Source: Roseicyclus persicicus
GTDB taxonomy: Bacteria > Pseudomonadota > Alphaproteobacteria > Rhodobacterales > Rhodobacteraceae
DNA: 60,891 nucleotides
NCBI RefSeq assembly: GCF_012395815.1
Contig: NZ_JAAZQQ010000008.1
Location: forward strand, 31,758 to 92,648
Reading direction: 5' to 3'
Shown: positions 40,569-49,631 of the stretch, in pieces
Position numbering within the stretch: position 1 is the stretch's first letter
How the letters are laid out: each line of letters opens with the position of its first letter
Notes under the pieces: generated by a model
What the model was told of the DNA's origin: nothing
Databases searched by the model: none
The model's input: the letters and a program-made list of their open reading frames with translations, nothing else
Program-made: the position numbers and the translations under genes

Positions 40569-42906
40569 GGCGCGCGGCGTCGGGCCCGCCCTCTTCGATC
40601 GTGACTGGAGCCGGGTCTCGGGCAGTTGGCAGGGGCTTGCCAAGAAGGCGCAGATGGTCCGGGCGGCACGCGGCTACTCGCCGGCCATCTTCAAGCCGAT
40701 CTCGAGAGGCGGGTGCCACACGGGCGCCCAGCTCAAGGCCCAGCTGACCTACCTCACCACCAAGTCGAGCCATATCCTCGACAGCCGTGGCACCCATGAT
40801 GGCAAGAAGACCCTGTCCGAGGCCGAGATCGACCGGGTCGTGCGGCGCTTCGAGAACCAATGGGGCGAGCGGCACAGTCCGAAGCTCGGGCATACCTCGC
40901 ATCTTCTGATGGCGTTTCCTGTGGGCACCAGCGGCGAAGAGGTGCGCGCGATCACCGAGACGGTCTGTGAGCGGTTCTTTCAAGGTGAGGGGTCGCAATT
41001 CGACTATATTGCTGCAATACACCAAGATCGCGCGCATCCACATGCGCATATCGTTCTGAACCGCCGCAGCAAGGATGGCGAAATGTTCTTTCTCGGGAAG
41101 GATCACCACTTCAACTACGACGCCTTTCGGGTGGCGATGGTCGAGGCGGCGCAGGTCCACGGGATCCGGCTCGAGGCGACACGGCGCCTTGACCGGGGGG
41201 TCACGACCTACCGCGCCGAGATCGACGAGGTCTACAAAGCCCGTGACGAGGGCCGAGCGCCGGTCGAGCGTCAGCGCACCGGTGCCGACCTGGCCGCGGC
41301 CCTGGAAACGGTGGCGCGCAACGCGCTGACCTATCGGGGTCTGGCGGTCGAGGCGTCCCGGTCGAACTTCGATGACGTGGCCGAGGCGCTCGAGCGGGCC
41401 AGCACCATCCTTGCCAGTGGCGGTCAGATCCAATCTGACGGAGCCATCTACATGTCCCAAGACGAAACGGCGTTTGACACGCTGATCACCGAATTTTCCC
41501 AGAACATCCGTCAGATCGAAGCCGCAATCGACCGAGCACCCGCATCCGAGCGGCCGGAGATCGAGCGCAAGCTCACTGATGTGCTGGCCTCCGTCGCGCA
41601 TCTCAATCCGCTTGGAGACCGCTCGGCTGCGCTGCTCGACGCACCATCCCGGGACGGGGTCTATGCGCGGGCCAACATGCGCGAGGACCAGATGGGGCGC
41701 CTCGACGACGATGCGGTGAAGACGCGCCTCAGCGAGGCGCTGCAGGGCACGGGCATCGATCCCGAAGCCGTGGCCGCCCGCATGCGTGAGGGTGCCGGCA
41801 ATGCCGCGCTCGAACGGCAATGGCTGGCGCAGGATCTGCGTGCCATCGCCAAGGCGGGCGATCTCGATCTGGAGAAGGGCGAGGATCGCGAGGAGGCGTT
41901 GGACCGGCTGGAAGCCGTCCATGTCCGACTTGGCGACACCCTGACCGATGCGCGTATCCTGCGGGCCATCGATGATGTGGATGAGACCGACGGTGACCCG
42001 GTTGCCCTGGCCGAACGCGTCACGCTGCCCGAGCGTGAGCGCGCGGCGGGCGAGCCCGACATTTTCGCCCCGTCCGAGCGCCGGGATTTCCAAGAGCTCG
42101 TCGCCCAATTCCGCCGGACAGACTTCGACCATCCCTTTTCGGACGACCCTTCCGTGCGCAGGGCTGGTGCCGTCGAAGTGGAGGAAGCCCGGGCCGCCTT
42201 CAACGCCTTCGCGCAGCGGTCGCCCGATCACGCCGAATTGGCCTCGATGGCCTGGGACAAGATCACCGACAGCCGCAAGCCGCAGGAGTTCGCCGTCGAC
42301 GAAAAGGACCGCAGGCTCCACGCCGGTGACATGGACCTCGCGCTACGCGATCCCATCCAGCATCTCGGGCCGATCACGGAAGACGACCGCACCCTCGCGC
42401 GCTACCGCGCCGAGATGCCGGACGAAGAGTTCGGGGCGGCGGTCCAGGAGGAAATCAACCGTCTGCGCGCCATGGGCGCATCGCGCGCCTATATCAGCGA
42501 GCGAAGTTTTGAGATCGAGGATCAGGCGCGACAGGACTATGCCGAACGGCGCTTCATGGCTGAGACCGCCCCAGATGTGCTGACCTTCCTGCAGCGGGCA
42601 GAGGCCGAGGACGTGAAACCGCTCACTGAGACGGACTGCCAGCGCCTCGCCGCCCAGATCGACCGCAACCTCACGCCGAACGCGGTGACTGCCCTCCGCG
42701 CAGGACACGCGGATGTGCTGGACAAGTTCACCGGGGACCCACTTCGACAGTTGGAACTTGCCAAGGCCTATCTGGAAAGCAGCGAAGTAACGGCGCATGG
42801 CCCTGCCATGGAGCGGGTGCTGGATGCCCTGGCCGAAGAGCAGATCGAGGCGCAGCGCGCACGTCACGCAGCGACCCATGGCGAAAAGGGGATCACCCAT
42901 GGATAA
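40555..42906 (+). CDS. VirD2-family conjugative relaxase
   Basis: A 783-residue relaxase. Motif I is LTYLTTK, with Tyr66 as the likely nicking tyrosine; motif III is HQDRAHPHAHIVLN (His156, His161, His163, His165, Asn169). The motifs place it in the VirD2/MOBP-like relaxases. It cuts oriT, stays bound to the 5' end and is carried into the recipient. The C-terminal 500 residues are acidic and helical (ERERAAGEPDIFAPSERRDF) and may bear the secretion signal. It overlaps virD4 by 8 bases. The start at 40555 lies within mobC. Confidence 0.9.
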   Translation: MARSEARGVGPALFDRDWSRVSGSWQGLAKKAQMVRAARGYSPAIFKPISRGGCHTGAQLKAQLTYLTTKSSHILDSRGTHDGKKTLSEAEIDRVVRRFENQWGERHSPKLGHTSHLLMAFPVGTSGEEVRAITETVCERFFQGEGSQFDYIAAIHQDRAHPHAHIVLNRRSKDGEMFFLGKDHHFNYDAFRVAMVEAAQVHGIRLEATRRLDRGVTTYRAEIDEVYKARDEGRAPVERQRTGADLAAALETVARNALTYRGLAVEASRSNFDDVAEALERASTILASGGQIQSDGAIYMSQDETAFDTLITEFSQNIRQIEAAIDRAPASERPEIERKLTDVLASVAHLNPLGDRSAALLDAPSRDGVYARANMREDQMGRLDDDAVKTRLSEALQGTGIDPEAVAARMREGAGNAALERQWLAQDLRAIAKAGDLDLEKGEDREEALDRLEAVHVRLGDTLTDARILRAIDDVDETDGDPVALAERVTLPERERAAGEPDIFAPSERRDFQELVAQFRRTDFDHPFSDDPSVRRAGAVEVEEARAAFNAFAQRSPDHAELASMAWDKITDSRKPQEFAVDEKDRRLHAGDMDLALRDPIQHLGPITEDDRTLARYRAEMPDEEFGAAVQEEINRLRAMGASRAYISERSFEIEDQARQDYAERRFMAETAPDVLTFLQRAEAEDVKPLTETDCQRLAAQIDRNLTPNAVTALRAGHADVLDKFTGDPLRQLELAKAYLESSEVTAHGPAMERVLDALAEEQIEAQRARHAATHGEKGITHG

Positions 42907-44878
42907 GGGAAAGATCGCGGGCGGGATCCTGAGCCTGACGCTGGTCGGCCTCGCCATCGGCTATGTCGTGGCCACGGGCTACCTGACCATTCGCTATGGC
43001 CTGTCGACGCAAGCTTTCGACGTCACCCTGCTCGCGCGGGAATACCGCGCCCTCGGTGTCAGCGCGCCGCGGGACTTCCTCTGGGTGAACCTGATCCTCG
43101 CAGGCTTTGGCATTGCCGCGCTGATGCTGAGCGTCACGCTTCTCGGCGATGCACTGACGCGTTTCGGAACGACCCATTGGCAGACCCGGGGCGAGATGAA
43201 GCGTAACGGCTTCTTTGCCAAGCCGGGCGGCGGCTTCCTTCTTGGCAAGCTCGGCCCCCCGAAATCGAAGCGCCCCTTCCTCGTTTCCAAAACCTTCCCG
43301 CATGCGCTGATCGTGGCGCCCACGGGCCGAGGCAAGGGGGTGGGCTTCGTGATCCCGAACTTGCTCACCTACAAGGGCTCGGCCGTGGTGCTCGACGTGA
43401 AGGGCGAGAACTTCCGCGAGACATCGCGCTTCCGCGCCAGCATGGGCGACAAGGTGTTCCGCTTCGCGCCGACCGACTGGGACCGCCCCACCCACCGCTA
43501 TAACCCGCTGGCGCGCATCGCGGCGATGACCAATCCCGATCGGCAACAGATGGAGCTGAAGCTCACCGCCAAGCTCTTCCTGCAGACCGACAATGAAAAA
43601 CTGAGTGGGCTTCTTGCAGGCGGTATCGACCTCTTCGTCGCGGCCGGTCTCTTGGCCTTCGAGCGCGGTGTACCGACCATTGGCGAGATCTACCGCATCA
43701 CCGCCTCGGGCGGCGACAAGCAGAAGGAATATCTCAAGCGCGCGAATGAGGTGAAGAACACCTCGGCCAAGCTGATCTTCGAGCGCATGGCATCGACCAA
43801 CAACGACACACTGACCTCGTACCTGTCGCTCCTTATGACCTCGGGGCTCGACACCTGGGACAACCGTGCCATCGACGCGGCCACCGCGACCTCGGACTTC
43901 TCGTTCCGGGACATTCGGCGGCGGCCGCATGCGATCTACCTCGTGGTCGAATCCGAGATGATCCGCCCGCTGGCCCCGCTGATCAGGCTCTTCTTCTCGG
44001 ACCTGATCGCCTCACTGCAGGCGCAGGAGCCGGGGGACGACGAACCCTGGCCGGTGATGATCATGCTCGACGAGTTCGACCGGCTCGGAAAAATGCCGAT
44101 CGTCGCCGAAAGCATCAAGACGCTGCGCTCCTTCGGCGGGAACCTCGCCATTGTCACGCAGACGATCCCGGCACTGGATGAGATCTATGGCGAAAACACC
44201 CGTCGGTCGCTGCAGGGCGGCGCGGGCGTGAAGCTCTACCTCACCCCGTCCGAGCAGAAGACCATCGAGGAGTTGAGCCAGGCTGTCGGCAAGACCACCA
44301 AGCGCGTGGTGACCCGGTCCCGCGCCGTAGGGCGCAATCCCTTTGAGGGCCGGAGCGTTTCTGAGCGGACAGAGGACACGCCGCTTCTGACCGAGGATCA
44401 GGCACGGCGCATGGACCTCGACGAGGTGATCCTCGTCATCGACGCGCAGATGCCGATCCGGGCACGGCGGATCAAGTATTTCGAAGACCCGGCGTTGAAG
44501 GTGCTTCACGCGGGTCAGGCGGGGAGTTTCCCATATCCGGATGAAGACGGACTGCGGCGCGATCGGCAGATGACTGAGACGCGAGAGACGGTGGAGAAGC
44601 TGAAGCTGGAATTGCAGGAGGTGCGACTGGCGACGGGGGTACAGGGAGCTGGAACTGTGTCGACGGTTGCCGATAAAGTCCCTCCAACGGAAACGACAGC
44701 TTCAAGCGCTGCGCTTTCGCGTCGCGCACGAGGGCGCGCTGCCCGCGCCGAAGTTGATGTTGGCGTGACCGGTCAGTTGGCGATCGATCTGAATAGGTTG
44801 GGACTCGACAAGGCCGATAGGACCGAACTAGCTAAGGCAGTTCAGACGACGCGTGCCATCATCGCTGAGTATACGTGA
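42899..44878 (+). CDS. virD4: Type IV secretion coupling protein VirD4/TraG
   Basis: A 659-residue coupling ATPase. Two membrane segments (ILSLTLVGLAIGYVVATGYL and LWVNLILAGFGIAALMLSVT) are followed by the motor: Walker A VAPTGRGKGVGFVIPNLL (141-158), KGENFRETSRFR, and Walker B MIMLDEFDRLGKMPIVAESI. QTIPALDEIYGEN and later VILVIDAQMPI complete the domain. It delivers the relaxase-DNA complex to the channel. It is transcribed with mobC and the relaxase, not with the virB genes on the opposite strand beyond 55.7 kb. Confidence 0.93.
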   Translation: MDKGKIAGGILSLTLVGLAIGYVVATGYLTIRYGLSTQAFDVTLLAREYRALGVSAPRDFLWVNLILAGFGIAALMLSVTLLGDALTRFGTTHWQTRGEMKRNGFFAKPGGGFLLGKLGPPKSKRPFLVSKTFPHALIVAPTGRGKGVGFVIPNLLTYKGSAVVLDVKGENFRETSRFRASMGDKVFRFAPTDWDRPTHRYNPLARIAAMTNPDRQQMELKLTAKLFLQTDNEKLSGLLAGGIDLFVAAGLLAFERGVPTIGEIYRITASGGDKQKEYLKRANEVKNTSAKLIFERMASTNNDTLTSYLSLLMTSGLDTWDNRAIDAATATSDFSFRDIRRRPHAIYLVVESEMIRPLAPLIRLFFSDLIASLQAQEPGDDEPWPVMIMLDEFDRLGKMPIVAESIKTLRSFGGNLAIVTQTIPALDEIYGENTRRSLQGGAGVKLYLTPSEQKTIEELSQAVGKTTKRVVTRSRAVGRNPFEGRSVSERTEDTPLLTEDQARRMDLDEVILVIDAQMPIRARRIKYFEDPALKVLHAGQAGSFPYPDEDGLRRDRQMTETRETVEKLKLELQEVRLATGVQGAGTVSTVADKVPPTETTASSAALSRRARGRAARAEVDVGVTGQLAIDLNRLGLDKADRTELAKAVQTTRAIIAEYT

Positions 44879-45039
44879 TCGGCCCGTACACACCGTCCAC
44901 GTGGGACTTTGGCTATATTGAGGCGTTCCCAAGCGAAGATCCAAAGCACGAAAAATACTAGGTGCAAAGCCGGGCGCTCAACGTCCTTAGCGGACTAGGA
45001 TTCTCTTCGGTCTTCGCGGCCTGTATTTTTTAGCAGATA

Positions 45040-46083
45040 CTAACCTCGATGTCTCTTGGTCGTCTGTCGCAACCCCCACATCATGGCTTGGTATGAGCTG
45101 GTATCCGCACGGAACGGGATACTCACAAAAATCGCACCGTCAACTTGTGGGGTGACGTCGATGCCACGATCAGCGAGCATATCAAGCCAGATGTCGGCGA
45201 TCGTTTCGAACTCTTTCAGGCTTTCCCACTGGCCGTAGCGTTCCCAGAGGACCCTGTGGGAATGTTGGAGACGCACGAAGAATGGGGCAAACCAATGATC
45301 CTGGAGGGAGGCTGATATATCTGGCAGGTCTGTTTCAGTTTCCTGCTCTAGGCCATCGGCAGTACCTAGCACGTACGAGGCATATTTTATTAGGCTTCCG
45401 ATATTGCGCTGAGCTTCGATCAGAAGCGCGTCGTAATCTGCGTCATGGCGACACTTCAGAATGGCTTCCCGCACATTATGTCCGGCATCTGCAAGAATCT
45501 TCAGAAAAACGCCTTGATAGTTTTCTGACGGAGCTGCTCCGAAGCCGGCTGAAATTCGGCAGGCGGCATATTCGTCCCACGATGCCTCTATAACTTCTAA
45601 GCGAAGCCCCTCAAACCAGGTCTTGGGCCGGTAGCGGAGGATCTTGTTCGGAAACTGACGATCCTTGACGGTATTGATTTCGACATGCGCACACTCATGC
45701 GCAATGATGTGAACGGCCTCCTGGCACGCTTTGCTCTGGGGTTCGTCGAGAAGTCCTTCCAAGAACGCCGCATTGAGCAGGATATGCGATTTCAGAACAC
45801 CGTCTCGCAGGACGGCTGGCGTCATGGCGACACCGACACCCCAGTCTTTGCTGGCCGTCAGTACAGAACTGGTTTGCACACCACGGTCCAGCTCTTCTAA
45901 GGCTTGGGCGTAGTCGTAGGCCAAAGTCACGCCATCTAGCCTTTCGAGATCCATGTGTTGACCGAAGATTTGGATAAGCCCTAAGACATTGGAACCGATC
46001 ACACGAGCGTCCTCTTCTCGGGCGTAATTTCTGGCTGACGCTGAGAGGCTCGATGGCGTGGTTGTTTGAGGCTGTTCGGACAT
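45040..46083 (-). CDS. HExxH metallopeptidase-like protein
   Basis: A 347-residue protein with a zinc-protease motif, HIIAHECAHVEI (His129, Glu130, His133), in a context of HILLNAAFLEGLLDEPQ. A later Glu in RLEVIEASWDEYAACRIS (about 160-178) is a plausible third ligand, giving an ImmA/IrrE-like or M48-like core. The C-terminal half (SHRVLWERYGQWESLKEFE) is unassigned. It is 115 bases downstream of the patatin gene on the same strand, and could belong to that system or stand alone. Somewhat AT-richer than the transfer genes. Confidence 0.6.
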   Translation of the reverse strand: MSEQPQTTTPSSLSASARNYAREEDARVIGSNVLGLIQIFGQHMDLERLDGVTLAYDYAQALEELDRGVQTSSVLTASKDWGVGVAMTPAVLRDGVLKSHILLNAAFLEGLLDEPQSKACQEAVHIIAHECAHVEINTVKDRQFPNKILRYRPKTWFEGLRLEVIEASWDEYAACRISAGFGAAPSENYQGVFLKILADAGHNVREAILKCRHDADYDALLIEAQRNIGSLIKYASYVLGTADGLEQETETDLPDISASLQDHWFAPFFVRLQHSHRVLWERYGQWESLKEFETIADIWLDMLADRGIDVTPQVDGAIFVSIPFRADTSSYQAMMWGLRQTTKRHRG

Positions 46084-46198
46084 ACTGCTTTCCTGCCGTT
46101 GCTCAAAAAGTTGGTGTCACCTTTTCCTCGATCCGCAAATTTCTCGGAGCTGCCCTGCGGCGACGCAACACCAGAACCGGAGGACGTGATCGAATATC

Positions 46199-47359
46199 TT
46201 ACGATAAGAAGTCGAAACTGGCCGCCGGCTGGTTCTGCGCGAGGCCGCGAGCGCGCAAAGAAGCATCGGCGCCGGAGTAACCGGCCCTGAGAAGCAGGCG
46301 CCGTTCGTCAGGGGAGAACGGGTTCAGGCGGGTCCGCAGGGCAGCGGCGGCCGCAGCCTCTTCAGTGCTGAGCGGCAGAGCGTCCGGCACTGCATAGTGG
46401 GCCGATGCCGCATCGATACTCCAGTACGCCACCTGGCGTTGCCCCCCATTGGCCATGCCGAACAGGATTCGTCTTCGGGAGTGCTCGGCCTGCTGCTGAA
46501 TCAGACTGAGGGTTCGGAACATCTGGCCGATCCAACGCCCGGTGGGGCGGCCGACTTCCGGGATCGTGCGGCCAGCATTGCTGACGAGGATGGTCCGGCA
46601 CCGCTTCCAGACTCGTTCAAGGCCGAGATTGTCATAGATGCCGCCGTCGGCAAGAACAGCGGTCATGGTGAACGGCTCCCGGTGAAGGTCGGCTCCGGCC
46701 GTGGGCTGGACGGACTCGCCCGACAGGTCGATGTGCACCGGCGATAGGATCGGCGGGAAGGCCGATGAGGCCGCGACAACGCGCGCCAGCGGAATCACCG
46801 GCCTGCTGATCATTCCCACGCGGTAATCGGCGGCATAGCTCTTTCCGAAGCGCCAGCCGCTGCCGGTTTGCAGATTCGTAGCCATAAAGGTGAAGCGCGG
46901 GCAATCGGTGATGTCCTGCAGGCACGCCCCATGGAAGAGATGCCGGTCATAGGCGCGCACAATGCTGTCGGCGGCGGTGTAGCCCGGCAGGAGGCCGTAG
47001 AGCGCGGCCTTGATGTCGATGCCCTTGCCCGAAAAACGCAGCAAGGGCAAAACGAAGACTTCATCGAAATTGACCGCGCGGTTGTTCTCGTCAAAGTGCA
47101 GGTCTGGCCAGCGCAACGCCAGTAGGCCGGCGGTGATAGAGCCGCCGGAGACGCTGGCAACCTCGCCGAGGCGCGGTAGGAAACCGAGCTCGTTGAGGCG
47201 AATGAGTGCGCCCGTGTGATAGATCATCGCGCGGTAGCCACCGCCCGAGAGGCAAAGACCAATTGTGTCATCGAGCTTGCGGGCCTGCAGGAAATCGACT
47301 TCGGCGGAATGGGCCGCGAACAGGCTCTGAATGTCCTGCGCTACTGTGAGATCGTTCAT
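46199..47359 (-). CDS. Patatin-like phospholipase (CBASS CapV-like effector)
   Basis: A 386-residue patatin/cPLA2-like lipase. The oxyanion motif is GLCLSGGGYRAMIYHTGAL; the nucleophile is Ser71 in VASVSGGSITAGLL; the catalytic aspartate is in VLADGGIYDNLGLERV. There is no signal peptide, so it acts from the cytoplasm on the inner membrane. Lipases of this kind are effectors in CBASS (CapV), degrading the membrane after activation. The start overlaps the stop of the E2-E1-JAB gene by 4 bases, making coupling certain to be tight. Confidence 0.85.
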   Translation of the reverse strand: MNDLTVAQDIQSLFAAHSAEVDFLQARKLDDTIGLCLSGGGYRAMIYHTGALIRLNELGFLPRLGEVASVSGGSITAGLLALRWPDLHFDENNRAVNFDEVFVLPLLRFSGKGIDIKAALYGLLPGYTAADSIVRAYDRHLFHGACLQDITDCPRFTFMATNLQTGSGWRFGKSYAADYRVGMISRPVIPLARVVAASSAFPPILSPVHIDLSGESVQPTAGADLHREPFTMTAVLADGGIYDNLGLERVWKRCRTILVSNAGRTIPEVGRPTGRWIGQMFRTLSLIQQQAEHSRRRILFGMANGGQRQVAYWSIDAASAHYAVPDALPLSTEEAAAAAALRTRLNPFSPDERRLLLRAGYSGADASLRARGLAQNQPAASFDFLS

Positions 47360-49629
47360 ACGGCATTTCCATCGGTCGTCAGACGACCTTTGCCCGCAAG
47401 CATCACGCTGAGCTGACCGTGGTCACCGGCAATCGCGATCAAGGCGGGAACGCCCTCGCTCTCCAGTTCATCCGTCAGCCAGCACAATTGTCGGATATCA
47501 GTCAAGCTGGGGCGGATCGATGAGCCCCGTGGATGGGAATGCCATTCGCCCACATAGCGGACCTGGTGCAGGGAGCGCTCCGTTGCTTCCTTAACGGCGG
47601 CGGCAAGGCCGGACACGCCGCGCTCAAAGGCGGTGACGCTACTAGAGCTGCCCCGCGGTGCCGGTAGAGCCGTAACGATGTGAACGGAGCGACGGCTTGT
47701 GTCGGTGATACCAAGCAGCACGCCGCCGGTTTCGTGCGGCAGGCGTTCTGTGCGCAGTGCCGCAATCTGCCCGGAAAGGCCCTCGTCATAGGTTACAGTC
47801 CAACTGCCGAGCGCGATTTTCTGGACCGCCAGTGCCGACGCTTCCGCCAGGCTGACGCTGTGATCGTCGGCGAGGGTCCAGACGCGTATAACTGCGTCGT
47901 CGCCGGAGAGTGCATCCACAATGGCTTGAGACGCAATTGCGCTCATTTGCGCCGCCCTGCTGGCGGGAATGCGGTTGGTTGCAGCGCGGCAGGAGCCGCT
48001 GTAGCGCACGCCGCTTTCCGCCTGCAGGTGATGCGCAAGCGCTGGGTTGATCTGGATCAGCGAGTGGTATTGCGATTCGAGATCATGCAAGGTGTGCGCG
48101 CAATCGCGCCCTTCCGCCAGAAGGATCACCGCTGTCCCAGCGGGGTTGAAGAAAACCGACAGGCGGCGCGCCCCAAGGCGCGGCAAATCCGCAAGGCGAC
48201 GTGAAACGGCGACGGAAGCAGAGGCGTCAATAATTACATCCGCCTTGGTTATCGCTTCGTCCAGCTTCGCTGCGAGTTCAATTGGCGGATGGAGAAAGTC
48301 TGCTTCCAAAAGGGTGACGGGGTCGCCAAGCAGGGCATGGATGCGATGCGCCAACCCGACGACCTTGGGGCGACCAACATCTATGGGATACAGGGCGTGA
48401 CGGGCAAGGTTGTGCGGCATCAGGTGATCCTCGTCGACTATCGTCCACTGAAACCGGCCCTCACGTGCCAGGTTGATGGCTAGCTGCGACCCCAGCGACC
48501 CTGCGCCGATTAGTACGCAGCGGCGGGTGTCGGGCTGGGTCTGCCCGCTGATCGTCGCGCCTGCCGCCCGATCGAAATCCAGATGGACGTCGGCCGGCTC
48601 GATAGAGAGGGTGGGCACGATCGCGCCCGTGGCCATACCGACCATCCGAACATAGCCGCTTCCAGAGCCCACGTTGCTCTCGTTTCGGGCAAGGGCACCG
48701 AGGGCGATACCGAGATCTCCGGCGGTATCGTGAGTGATGAATGCGCGTAGGTCATCGGCTTGCCGACCATCATGACCAGCGACCGGAAAAGCGATAACAA
48801 GCGCAATACGTGCCTGAAGACGCCGGACGGCAGTGGAATCCACGCCAGCCCATTCTATCACGCGCTTACGAAGTTCTGCGGCAAGATCAATGCCGCACGC
48901 ATGCAACTGCTGAGCGAGCACATCGAGTGTCTGTGGCGCGTGTTGCAGTCGCCGCATGCCTTGGGGGGCTGCGCGCATAGGGATAACCACGAACATCGGA
49001 TCATTCTTGTTGCTGCCGTGCTTTACGATTTCGGTGACAATGATCGTCGCATGCTCGCTACGCATATGTCCGACCAATTCGGCGGGCTCATTGGTCTGCA
49101 TCAGAGCAGCCGTCGGGAGAATGATCTTTGCGGGGTTGTGGAAGAAGAGGGGCTCCAAAGGTTGCGCTGTGTCGTGAAGTTCGCCGCGGGCAGCTTTCGC
49201 GAGCCAAAGCTGAACGCGACGCATAAATTCCGCGGGTGTGAAAGTGAGCTTCGCTTCCGCCCAAGGCCGGTCGTCGACACACAGGGCGCGCGGCATCTCG
49301 TCCGGCGTCCAGTTCTGGTGCATGGTTTCGGGGAAGTCAGGGCGTAGTGCCAGAACCGCCGGCTGCATTCCATTCGTCCCGAAGATCAGGGCCACCGATT
49401 CCATTCTGCGGACAGGAACAGCTAGGTCCTGTGGCCGCTCCACCTCAATTTCGAGGTGAAGAGCGGCCACTGCACCATCGTCGGTTTGCCGTGTTCCAAC
49501 TAGAGTGACGGCCGGCGCACTGCCAGAAAGGACGTACTCAATGACTGCCTGTGCAGCATCGAGCGTCACCGCATCCGGTGCCACCGGCTTCCCGAACGCC
49601 GACCACCAAGGATGGAGAACCGCTGTCAT
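47356..49629 (-). CDS. E2-E1-JAB single-chain ubiquitin-like conjugation protein
   Basis: A 757-residue fusion. Residues 1-170 fit a divergent E2 fold with a candidate catalytic Cys117 (MPRALCVDD) followed by LTFTPAEFMRRVQLWL. Residues 365-610 are an E1/ThiF domain: CVLIGAGSLGSQLAINLARE, WTIVDEDHLMPHNLARHALYP, and Cys547 in SGSCRAATNRIP as the candidate thioester cysteine. Residues 615-757 are a JAB/MPN peptidase (Glu633 in HETGGVLLG; EWHSHPRGSSIRPSLTD with His697, His699, Asp711). The parts correspond to CBASS Cap2 (E1/E2) and Cap3 (JAB), here in one chain. It sits between the MBL and patatin genes, 2 bases after the former and overlapping the latter. Confidence 0.85.
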   Translation of the reverse strand: MTAVLHPWWSAFGKPVAPDAVTLDAAQAVIEYVLSGSAPAVTLVGTRQTDDGAVAALHLEIEVERPQDLAVPVRRMESVALIFGTNGMQPAVLALRPDFPETMHQNWTPDEMPRALCVDDRPWAEAKLTFTPAEFMRRVQLWLAKAARGELHDTAQPLEPLFFHNPAKIILPTAALMQTNEPAELVGHMRSEHATIIVTEIVKHGSNKNDPMFVVIPMRAAPQGMRRLQHAPQTLDVLAQQLHACGIDLAAELRKRVIEWAGVDSTAVRRLQARIALVIAFPVAGHDGRQADDLRAFITHDTAGDLGIALGALARNESNVGSGSGYVRMVGMATGAIVPTLSIEPADVHLDFDRAAGATISGQTQPDTRRCVLIGAGSLGSQLAINLAREGRFQWTIVDEDHLMPHNLARHALYPIDVGRPKVVGLAHRIHALLGDPVTLLEADFLHPPIELAAKLDEAITKADVIIDASASVAVSRRLADLPRLGARRLSVFFNPAGTAVILLAEGRDCAHTLHDLESQYHSLIQINPALAHHLQAESGVRYSGSCRAATNRIPASRAAQMSAIASQAIVDALSGDDAVIRVWTLADDHSVSLAEASALAVQKIALGSWTVTYDEGLSGQIAALRTERLPHETGGVLLGITDTSRRSVHIVTALPAPRGSSSSVTAFERGVSGLAAAVKEATERSLHQVRYVGEWHSHPRGSSIRPSLTDIRQLCWLTDELESEGVPALIAIAGDHGQLSVMLAGKGRLTTDGNAV

Positions 49630-49631
49630 CC

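Noticed and set aside
40501-42321. 606-codon minus-strand frame opposite the relaxase
   Set aside because: The plus strand carries the HxHxH relaxase motif and coupling to mobC and virD4; the antisense frame has no domain.
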